From CAVSWT01 sp963777515 (GTDB lineage: Bacteria > Bacteroidota > Ignavibacteria > Ignavibacteriales > Ignavibacteriaceae), in the NCBI GenBank assembly GCA_963777515.1, contig CAVZQU010000008.1:310001-374000 (forward strand): a stretch of DNA of 64,000 bases. Direction: 5' to 3'. The translations under genes were made by a program, and so were the position numbers. The notes under the pieces were generated by a model. The model saw only the letters and a program-made list of their open reading frames with translations, was not told the origin of the DNA and did not search any database. This document shows positions 39,578 through 46,809 of this stretch, one piece after another (the stretch's first letter is position 1; each line of letters begins with the position of its first letter).

Positions 39578-39614
39578 TGATAGAATTGAGTATTTAATTT
39601 TTTTATTTATATCC

Positions 39615-39642
39615 TTAGGGACATAGCATGCTATGTCCCTAC
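39615..39642. repeat. 28-bp palindrome, outside coding sequence
   Basis: TTAGGGACATAGCA then TGCTATGTCCCTAC; same length and GCATGC centre as the sorting-domain copies but in non-coding DNA, 43 bp before the SCO1 stop codon. Confidence 0.8.
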
Positions 39643-39685
39643 ATTGAAAATCAAATGACTTATTCTGTTTTAATATTGGGTGTGC

Positions 39686-40459
39686 TTAGCTTTTCTTCGG
39701 ATTTACTTTTTTAATTATTACTATCACAACACCAACAGTTAAAAGTCCGGTAAAAAGCACAAGCATCATAACAAACATGTCTTTCCCTTTGGGCACAAAG
39801 CTGAAGCATGTTTTTAATACATTTGCAATTGTTGATGTTACATTACCTTGAGAGGCATTGTCTATTGCCATCTCAAATGTTGAAGGCAGTATTCTGAAGT
39901 TGCCGGTTTTTTGAAATGACGGGTCCATGTATTGAACAATTTTTCCGTCTTTATCAAGAAAGATTAAAACTCCTTTGTGTAAAAATCCTCCGTAGGTTCT
40001 TTTAAAATGAAACCCGGCAATATCAGTTAGTTGATAAATGTTGGTGCTGTCGCCGGTTAAAAATGTCCAGGCTGTTTCCGGAATTTTTCTTTCGCTTAAG
40101 CCCAGCATAGCAAACTTTTTTTCTGCAGCCATTTTTGGAGTTTCATTTTGGTCAACGCTGATGCTGATGATATTGTAATCTTTTCCCGGTTCTTGTTTTA
40201 CTCTGCCGACCACATCTGCAATTTCACTCATAAGCGGAGTGCAGATTCCAAGGCATTGATAATAACAGAAATCAAGCACGGTTGGTTTGTTGACCAGGTC
40301 TTTTAATAAAACCGTATCCCCTTTTGAGTTTAAGAATTTTAAGTTTAAAGGAATTGTCTTTCCAAGATGCTGTACAACTTCCGCAGAATTATAATCTGCG
40401 TATGAAGTGCTGAATAATAAAAACAAGCTTATAAGTATTGTCATCCCGAATCTGCGCAT
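39686..40459 (-). CDS. SCO1/SenC family copper-binding thioredoxin-like protein
   Basis: About 257 residues: signal peptide (ILISLFLLFSTSYA), a thioredoxin-like fold, copper site FCYYQCLGICTPL (CxxxC) with the third ligand His in GGFLHKGVLIFLDKDG, and a C-terminal membrane helix (MFVMMLVLFTGLLTVGVVIVII). SCO proteins deliver copper to the CuA site of cytochrome c oxidase; no oxidase genes are in the window. The start is uncertain: ATGs at 40459 (MRRFGMT) and 40444 (MTILIS) both work. The frame runs open to 40726, but that stretch is translated repeat DNA (40463-40599), so I exclude it. Confidence 0.85.
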   Translation of the reverse strand: MRRFGMTILISLFLLFSTSYADYNSAEVVQHLGKTIPLNLKFLNSKGDTVLLKDLVNKPTVLDFCYYQCLGICTPLMSEIADVVGRVKQEPGKDYNIISISVDQNETPKMAAEKKFAMLGLSERKIPETAWTFLTGDSTNIYQLTDIAGFHFKRTYGGFLHKGVLIFLDKDGKIVQYMDPSFQKTGNFRILPSTFEMAIDNASQGNVTSTIANVLKTCFSFVPKGKDMFVMMLVLFTGLLTVGVVIVIIKKVNPKKS

Positions 40460-40462
40460 CAA

Positions 40463-40599
40463 AGAGTGTTGCAGAACCAATTTTACTGTCACACTGAGCC
40501 TGCCTGTCCGGCAGACAGGTTTATCGAAGTGTGAATTCTTTCTGCAAATATAGTCTTCGACAAGCTCAGACTGACAAACTAAGACTTCTGCAACACTCT
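40463..40599. repeat. Composite element with 14-bp terminal inverted repeats and a nested palindrome
   Basis: Ends AGAGTGTTGCAGAA and its exact complement. The interior equals the element at 43344-43459 read in the opposite direction, except for an extra CCTGCCTGTCCGGCAGACAGG-like palindrome placed between CACTGAG and TTTATCGAAGTG. The element sits directly against the start of the SCO1 gene. Confidence 0.88.
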
Positions 40600-42273
40600 C
40601 CGGCTGACAGACGAATTTGTTTCTGGAACTCAATATATATAAGAGATGCTGAAACAAGTTCAGCACAGGGCTATAAATTTTTTTCATGATTGATATAAAA
40701 CTAAAGAAAAGCGGAAAGGGAAACAATGAATTAAAAATTAGAGTCTTTGTGGACTAGTTCATAAGCATAAGCACTTTAAATTATTTATAATTAATTGAGT
40801 TATCACTTTGTATATTTAAAATGATTTATTTGTGTTTTGAACTAATAATATTAATTATGTTTAATAATAAAACTAAATCTTCAAAAATTAAAATTGGTAT
40901 AAACGATAGTCAAAATAATTATAGGGGATTAAGAATTATAAATAGAAAGTTTGATAAGTATAAACTGATTTGGATAATAAGTGAATTTCTTTTCGAATAG
41001 TTGGTCTATAATCTTTAGTTCATTTAGCTTAATAATTTACAAGAGGAATTAAAACTTTTATAATATTTTCAATTTAGTATTCCTAATTAAGCATTTATTC
41101 AATTGAAGGATTTTTAATGAAGAAGTTAGCCATAAGGTAATTTAAGAATGAAAATTTTTGAGGCTGAATCTTTTTTGTTGCAGTCCTAGTGGCAATTATG
41201 ATAATAATTACAAGTGAGAATTAACAAGATCCCAAGACAATGGAATTTTTTCTTCTAAACAAATAATTTTAAAAATGAAGGGTTTGTTAGAAATTCAACA
41301 AGTAAACTTTGGAATACAAAAATTTGTTACTAGAAATTGAATCAATAAAAGGAAAAGAACTTAAAAAGAAAGAATAGAGAGCTTAAAATTAGAAATCAAT
41401 TGCTTAGGATTATTAGGCAATGATTTTTTTATAAAATAAGGAAGTATGAAAGTATTAAATTCACGAGAAAGTGTAAATAACATCTTTACTCTAAGACTTG
41501 AGAGCAATTTAAATAAGGGCTTTAAATTTCCAGCCACTTAGGAATGTTTTATTGAATCAATCCGTATGAAAAGAATCGGTTATGTCTAATGATTTGTTGT
41601 TAAACTTAATTAAATTTTTCTATGAAACATGACATTTTCAGAAACAATTGAAAATGCATTTAATGAATTAAAAAAAATATTTGATGAAAACATGATTGTT
41701 TACGAAAGAAGGATTATTAAAATCAAAACTCACAAGAATGAAACAAGAGTTATAGTTCGTCTTAAAATCCATATTCAAAATCTTTTTTACTATACCCACA
41801 CATTTGATCTAAATTACTTGATGTTAAAAAAAATAAATTTGAAACATTAAAAATATAAATTGAAGAAAGATGTAACTTATAAAGTATTTTATATCCAGTA
41901 AATTATATCAAAATAATCCAAATAATTTTAGGCTTCAGATGTTTATCGTATAGTAATCTAAAGTGTGGCTTAAAATGATGTAATTAGCGATAAATTGAGA
42001 AGGAAGAATTGGTGGTGTTTAAAAGAGATTATAAAATATAGTGAATGGGTTATCAATGTCGTATTATGAAAAATCGAGAAGAATAAAATTTTGAATGAAA
42101 TATTTCTTAACTAACTAAATCGATTAAAGAAGATTATCCTTCATGGATGTTTTTTTTACATTAAAAAGGTTACTGAGAAATTGTATTATATAAAATCAAT
42201 ATTTAAATATCACATTAGTATGATATTAAAATATAAATTTTAATATTTAAGATCAATAATTTTAATACTAAAA
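40600..42273. other. Long AT-rich gap without a convincing gene
   Basis: About 1.7 kb with visibly lower G+C than its flanks. The first 100 bp hold a repeat fragment (GATGCTGAAACAAGTTCAGC near 40646). The only ORF above 60 codons is 41629-41850 on the plus strand (74 residues, Lys/Ile/Asn-rich, no binding site). Short open pieces near 41160-41220 and 41446-41590 are interrupted by stops. It may be an old degraded insertion or gene. Confidence 0.5.
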
Positions 42274-42300
42274 AAAGGCGAGCCATTAAAACTCGCCTTT
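42274..42300 (-). terminator. Intrinsic terminator of the dioxygenase gene
   Basis: A 9-bp stem (AAAGGCGAG and CTCGCCTTT) followed on the minus strand by a run of Ts, 29 bp past the stop at 42329. Confidence 0.85.
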
Positions 42301-42328
42301 CAATTAATCTACTATATCATTTTAAAAT

Positions 42329-43163
42329 TTATTGCATATCAATCTTTAAGGAAGTCATTGCAAGTGAACCGCCCACAGCTTTATCATTAAACAAGCTCAC
42401 CTGTTCATTCTCTTCTTTTAATGCAAGCGCATAAAGCAAAGGCAGATAATGTTCGGGAGTGGGAATTGCCAATTCAAATTCTTTGCCTTGATATCTAAAA
42501 TTAATTAAATGATTGTGATCATTTTCTAACATAAACTTTTTCATTTTTTCACGTGCTACTAAAGCCCAGTCATAACCGTAATCGGTGTCATTTAATTTGT
42601 CCCAGGCAACCATTCTTAAATTATGAACCATGTTTCCGCTGCCGACAATCAGCACGCCTTTTTTCCTAAGCGGCACAAGTTCTTTTGCCAGCTCATAATG
42701 GTATTGTGGAGTTTGAGAATAATCCAAACTCATTTCTATTACCGGCACATCTGCATTGGGGTACATGTGTTTTATTACAGACCAGGCACCGTGATCGAGT
42801 CCCCAATTAACATCCAAACTAATTTCTGTTTTCTTAACGATGCTTTTAGTTTCATTAGCAAGTTCCGGGTTTCCAGGTGCCGGGTATTGAACATCATATA
42901 ACTCTTTTGGAAAGCCGCCGAAGTCGTGAATTGTTTTTGGCTTTTCCATTGCAGTTACATAAGTGCCTCTTGTTTCCCAGTGAGCCGATATGCATAAAAC
43001 AGCATTGGGCCGAGAAATTTCTTTCCCGGTTTTTCTAAATCCCTGAACAAATTCATTCTCTTCAATTGCATTCATCGGGCTGCCGTGGCCAAGAAACAGC
43101 ACAGGCATTTGGCTCTGTGCTGTTAAACTCTCGGGTTATATTATTTAAGTCATTCGGTTTCAT
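42329..43163 (-). CDS. ygiD: 4,5-DOPA-type extradiol dioxygenase (one frameshift)
   Basis: About 278 residues once the N-terminus is restored. The class III extradiol LigB-like core shows MPVLFLGHGSPMNAIEENEF, CISAHWETRGTYV, LDHGAWSVIKHMYP and IVGSGNMVHNLR; His in GHGSP and SAHW and Glu/His further on form the metal site. The main frame begins at 43108, but MKPNDLNNITREFNSTEP from the ATG at 43163 lies in the adjacent frame; one extra A (CCAAATG) explains the break. Related enzymes cleave catechols such as DOPA; the physiological substrate is unknown. Confidence 0.85.
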
Positions 43164-43544
43164 TGCTAGTTCAAGTTACTTAGAATATTTATAAATATAA
43201 ATATCTATGTTAAGTCACTAAAATGATAAATCTATTAAATCAGTCTTCCATAGTAAAAAAAGGAATGTCACTTCGACCGGAGGGAGAAATCTAAGCCGCA
43301 AAGAGATAAAAGATTTTTTATCACAAGACTTACCCGCCGGTTAAGAGTGTTGCAGAAGTCTTAGTTTGTCAGTCTGAGCTTGTCGAAGACTATCTTGGCA
43401 GTAAGAATTCACACTTCGATAAACTCAGTGTGACAGTAAAATTAATTCTGCAACACTCTCGTTGGGCAAGCTTGTTACGGAATCGTTTTAGTTATTTAGA
43501 TGCTGAAACAAGGTTCAGCATGACGTTCGAATCAAAGAGTTCAT
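43164..43544. other. Intergenic region filled with repeat elements
   Basis: About 380 bp without genes. It holds a truncated TTCGACCGGAGGGAGAAATCT element (43265-43291), the full composite element at 43344-43459, and a GATGCTGAAACAAGGTTCAGCATGAC hairpin unit (43499-43524). The promoter of the dioxygenase gene must lie close to 43164-43260. Confidence 0.7.
43344..43459. repeat. Composite element with 14-bp terminal inverted repeats
   Basis: AGAGTGTTGCAGAA (43344-43357) and its exact complement (43446-43459). Interior modules are TCAGTCTGAGCTTGTCGAAGACT and CACACTTCGATAAACTCAGTGTG. It is the cleanest copy of the family. Confidence 0.9.
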
Positions 43545-44090
43545 TTATGCAGCTTGAGCAGCACTTTTAACTTTGCTGAACTCAGCAAGCACTTCAATTT
43601 TAACTTCATTGCTTACTACAACTCCGCCGGCTTCTGTAACTGCATTCCACTGAAGCCCGTAATCAAAGCGGTTTAATTTTCCGTGTATTTCAAAACCGGC
43701 AACTTCATTATTATACAAGCCGTTTACGGTCCCGTTATAAACAACATCAAGAGCAACTTCTTTTGTAACCCCACGGAGAGTTAGATTTCCTTTTACCTGT
43801 AATTCATAATCAGAGATTTTCTTTACAGCTGTTGATTCAAAGCTCATCTTCGGATTATTTGCTGCATCAAAAAAATCTGCTGATTTTAAATGAGCGTCGC
43901 GCTGATCATTATTTGTGTTTATACTGTTTACATCAGCGTCAAATTTAATTTTTGCATCACTGAAGTCATCTTTGTTTGTTTCTATCGTTGCATCAAAGGT
44001 ATCAAAGTGTCCGCGAACTTTTGAAACCACAAGGTGTTTAACATTAAAGTTAACTTCCGAATGTGCCGGGTCGATTTTCCAGGTTGTCAT
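43545..44090 (-). CDS. YceI family protein
   Basis: 181 residues forming the YceI lipocalin-like barrel: WKIDPAHSEVNFNVKHLVVSKVRGHFDTF, DQRDAHLKSADFFDAANNPKMSFES, VKGNLTLRGVTKEVALDV. The fold binds polyisoprenoid lipids in relatives. There is no signal peptide, so this copy is cytosolic, unlike E. coli YceI. It lies downstream of a Crp-family regulator on the same strand, separated by a repeat. Confidence 0.92.
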   Translation of the reverse strand: MTTWKIDPAHSEVNFNVKHLVVSKVRGHFDTFDATIETNKDDFSDAKIKFDADVNSINTNNDQRDAHLKSADFFDAANNPKMSFESTAVKKISDYELQVKGNLTLRGVTKEVALDVVYNGTVNGLYNNEVAGFEIHGKLNRFDYGLQWNAVTEAGGVVVSNEVKIEVLAEFSKVKSAAQAA

Positions 44091-44213
44091 TTTATTTTCC
44101 TTTCATTTGTTTTACTGTTTTCATTTAATAACTACTTAAACTTAATATGAAAGGCTCCCCGCCGCATTCACGTATGTTAAAAAATAGAGTTAACATATGG
44201 TAACTTGTGCTCA

Positions 44214-44298
44214 GTCATCCCGAACCTGCCCATCCGGCAGGCGGGTTTATTTCGGGATCTGATTCGTGCCGGAGATTCTGAAATAAATTCAGAATGAC
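44214..44298. repeat. Inverted-repeat element (GTCATCCCGAA type)
   Basis: About 85 bp from GTCATCCCGAA to TTCAGAATGAC, with internal hairpins CCCATCCGGCAGGCGGG and GATTCTGAAATAAATTCAGAATG. Its left end also occurs at 40440-40451 next to the SCO1 start. It lies between the Crp-family and YceI genes. Confidence 0.75.
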
Positions 44299-44310
44299 CC
44301 GAATTAAATT

Positions 44311-44889
44311 TTATTTTTGAGTTAATTCTTTTCGAATGCGGCTTAAGGATTGTGGGGTAATTCCAAGATAAGAAGCAATTTGGTTTTGCGGAACCATTTC
44401 AAAAATCTTTGGATACGTTTTAATAAATTTCAAATATCTTTCTTCAGCGGAAGCAGATAGAGAATCAACGATCCTTTGCTGTGTTGCTACAATACCCGAT
44501 TCTATTTGCAGACGGAAGAACCGCTCCATCGTTGGACAATTATCGAGCATCTCTTCCCGTACGGATTTTTCTAGTAAAAGAACTTCAGAGTCCTGCAAAG
44601 CATCAATATTAGATTTTGCCGGCATACCGGAAAAGAAGCTGTCTAAATCGGATATCCACCAATCTTCAATTGCAAATTGAATTATATGTTCTGTTCCTTT
44701 ATTATCAATTGTGTATTTACGCAGGCAGCCGGAATTAACAAAGGCAGCATACCTGCAAACATCGCCTTCATTTAAAAGAAACTGATGCTTCTTTAGTTTT
44801 TTAGGGATGAAAAATTTTGAAGTAACCTTAAATTCCTCATCAGTAAGATGAACCCTTTTTTCTATGTGTTTTCGTAGTAACTCATACAT
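44311..44889 (-). CDS. Crp/Fnr family transcriptional regulator
   Basis: 192 residues: a cyclic-nucleotide-binding-like N-terminal barrel (FFIPKKLKKHQFLLNEGDVCRYAAFVNSGCLRKYTIDNKGTEHIIQF), a linker helix, and a C-terminal helix-turn-helix (VPQNQIASYLGITPQSLSRIRKEL). No iron-sulfur cysteines of FNR type are seen. This subtype is common in Bacteroidota and often regulates the next gene, here YceI. Confidence 0.9.
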   Translation of the reverse strand: MYELLRKHIEKRVHLTDEEFKVTSKFFIPKKLKKHQFLLNEGDVCRYAAFVNSGCLRKYTIDNKGTEHIIQFAIEDWWISDLDSFFSGMPAKSNIDALQDSEVLLLEKSVREEMLDNCPTMERFFRLQIESGIVATQQRIVDSLSASAEERYLKFIKTYPKIFEMVPQNQIASYLGITPQSLSRIRKELTQK

Positions 44890-44978
44890 TTATAAAACCA
44901 TATAGTGAATAATTAATATTTGCATATTCAAAGATTCAATTTAGGAAAGTCGACTTTAAAAAACTCTATAAAAACAAA

Positions 44979-45003
44979 GAAGGCGAGCTAACTGCCCGCC
45001 TTC
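44979..45003 (-). terminator. Intrinsic terminator of the T9SS gene at 45031
   Basis: GAAGGCG/CGCCTTC stem with an 11-nt loop, followed on the minus strand by TTTGTTTTTAT, 28 bp past the stop. Confidence 0.8.
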
Positions 45004-45030
45004 ATATTTTTAAATTTTTGTTGTGAAAAT

Positions 45031-46638
45031 TTATTTCATCAGAATCATTTTTTTTGTTTGAATAAAATTTCCAGCCTTTAATTGATAGAAATAAATGCCG
45101 CTCGGTAAGGGCGAATAATTATTCGCCCCTACATTTGAATTAAACTCTACTTCATAATTCCCGGGCCGCTGCTGTTTGTTTACAAGCGTTGCAACTTTTC
45201 TGCCCAACACATCATAAACCAGCAGCTGTACAGACGGGGCATGCCCCGTCTCTACAGAGAGAATGGAATATTTTATTTTTGTAGACGGGTTAAATGGATT
45301 AGGGTAATTTTGGTAAAGCTTAAAATCCGATAAAACATTTTTATCTTTTACATCAAGCGTAAAAGGTGTTGTGAAAGACCATGTTTCTGACCAGTCACTT
45401 ACGCCTAAACTATTTTCACCACGAACTCTCCAATAAAATTTGGAGTTAGGCGGCAAACTGTATTGAGGATTATTTTCAACGTAAAGTTTATTGCCTAATA
45501 AAAGCGTATCTCCTGTTTGATAATGAGTTACTGCATACAAATTATTAAATAGAGAATCATAACTTACCTGCAACCTGTATAAGCTATAGTTAAATTTTTC
45601 CCATTCAAAATTAAATATTTGTTTAACGAAAGAATTATTGGGAGGATAAATCTGTTTAGGTGTTTGAGGTGGAGAAATTTCCGTTCGCCAATCCTTTTTA
45701 ATTTTGTAGATGAAACCGTTGTAAAAAGGAGCACCTGTAAATTTATTAGAACAATACCAGCCATCATTAATATCTGAAAAGTAAATATCATTAATTTGTG
45801 AGCTGTCATCTACAAAAACCGGAGTCCAGGTATTTGCATAATCATCGGAATGAAGAATGCAATTATAACCAACTCCAAATCCAGAAACCCAGCATTGATT
45901 ATTGATGGAAAAAACGTTGGTGGCAATCAATAATGGAAGAGAGCTTTTTTCCCAGCGATTACCGCCATCCGTAGTTTTTAATAATGCAAAACCGCAGGCA
46001 TAACCATGCAGTTCATCTATAAAATTAATATCCCACAATCCGTTATAACCCAAAATTGTATCACTAAATACCGTATTCCAATTATTTCCTCCATCAATTG
46101 ATTTCCATATCTTCGTTGAATCTCCCGATGTGACAAATACCGTCGAATCATTAATTATATCAAGATGAGGTTCTACTCCGGCAGCAATAAAAGATTTTGT
46201 CCAGCTTGTTCCGCCATTATCTGTTTTTAGGATGTAAATATTTTTTGTATTATCCCCCACCGCCCATCCATTATTTTCGTCAATAAACTTTATTGAATTA
46301 TAATGAATAGTATCACTATAATTTAACTCCCATGAATTTCCTCCATCAGAGGACTTATAAATTCCATTATAAGCCGCGCAAAAGCCAATGTTAGAATTTG
46401 TAAAATAAATTGAACTTGGAACGCTGCCTATCTGAGATTCATCCCAATTTTTCCCGCCGTCGGTTGTTTTAATAATAAAAGAATTACCATCGTATATATA
46501 TCCGCCAACCCATCCTTTTAAGGAATCAATAAAGAAAATTGTATTATAGTATTGTAATGAATCTGAGAACTGTTCAGCCCATTGTCCCCGAGTAAAATTA
46601 GCAAGGAATAGAATTGAAAGGAATAATAACTTTTTCAT
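45031..46638 (-). CDS. T9SS-exported YCF48-like beta-propeller protein
   Basis: 535 residues: signal peptide (LLFLSILFLANFTRG), a propeller of about seven YCF48/BNR blades (GWVGGYIYDGNSFIIKTTDGGKNWDES; GIYKSSDGGNSWELNY), a fibronectin-like segment (YRLQVSYDSLFNNLYAV, YWRVRGENSLGVSDWSETWSF) and a sorting domain to the stop. The sorting domain carries palindromic inserts at site A (VETGHAPSVQ) and site B (NVGANNYSPLP) yet is intact. The start at 46638 begins the signal peptide and has GGGGAG close upstream; the frame is open to 46674. Confidence 0.88.
   Translation of the reverse strand: MKKLLFLSILFLANFTRGQWAEQFSDSLQYYNTIFFIDSLKGWVGGYIYDGNSFIIKTTDGGKNWDESQIGSVPSSIYFTNSNIGFCAAYNGIYKSSDGGNSWELNYSDTIHYNSIKFIDENNGWAVGDNTKNIYILKTDNGGTSWTKSFIAAGVEPHLDIINDSTVFVTSGDSTKIWKSIDGGNNWNTVFSDTILGYNGLWDINFIDELHGYACGFALLKTTDGGNRWEKSSLPLLIATNVFSINNQCWVSGFGVGYNCILHSDDYANTWTPVFVDDSSQINDIYFSDINDGWYCSNKFTGAPFYNGFIYKIKKDWRTEISPPQTPKQIYPPNNSFVKQIFNFEWEKFNYSLYRLQVSYDSLFNNLYAVTHYQTGDTLLLGNKLYVENNPQYSLPPNSKFYWRVRGENSLGVSDWSETWSFTTPFTLDVKDKNVLSDFKLYQNYPNPFNPSTKIKYSILSVETGHAPSVQLLVYDVLGRKVATLVNKQQRPGNYEVEFNSNVGANNYSPLPSGIYFYQLKAGNFIQTKKMILMK
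45105..45132. repeat. 28-bp palindrome inside a sorting domain (site B)
   Basis: GTAAGGGCGAATAA then TTATTCGCCCCTAC. It codes for the NVGANNYSPLP insert just before SGIYFYQL. Confidence 0.88.
45228..45255. repeat. 28-bp palindrome inside a sorting domain (site A)
   Basis: Identical to the copies at 37051 and 39550; codes for VETGHAPSVQ between KYSILS and LLVYDVLG. Confidence 0.9.
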
Positions 46639-46755
46639 GTCTCCCCGACCCTTAATTTTTATGAGACTAAGCAATTAAAAATTTTGCAATAAAATATATA
46701 TTCTTATTTAATAATCCTGATATATTTTCTTAAAGTCAATTGTTATTAATAAAAT

Positions 46756-46788
46756 AAAAAAGGCGAGTTTCTGAAAACCCGCCTTTTT
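46756..46788 (-). terminator. Intrinsic terminator of clpB
   Basis: AAAAAGGCGAGTTT and AAACCCGCCTTTTT arms (one mismatch) around a CTGA loop, 22 bp after the clpB stop. T-runs on both sides. Confidence 0.85.
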
Positions 46789-46809
46789 GTTTATTGCTTA
46801 ATTTATGTA

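Larger units (their letters stand above)
39400..39600 (-). pseudogene. Orphan, decayed T9SS sorting domain
   Basis: The minus strand reads KIKYSILSVETGHAPSVQ then LKIFDILGRDVAPL, changes frame near 39515, and continues NKQQPPGNYKVEFKPNVRANNYSPLPRE before losing the end of the domain. There is no upstream YPNPFNP and no attached passenger. It holds palindromes at 39428 and 39550, with a third just outside at 39615. It is the leftover of a lost surface-protein gene. Confidence 0.75.

Noticed and set aside
40460..40726. Extended N-terminus of SCO1 through the repeat region
   Set aside because: The added residues are translated repeat DNA and would precede the signal peptide.
41150..41225. Possible prepilin-like or membrane-helix segment (FFVAVLVAIMIIIT)
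   Set aside because: It follows an in-frame stop and has no usable start or continuation; too little to call a gene.
41629..41850. 74-codon plus-strand ORF in the AT-rich gap
   Set aside because: No ribosome binding site, low-complexity Lys/Ile/Asn composition, no recognisable motif; not more than expected from AT-rich DNA.
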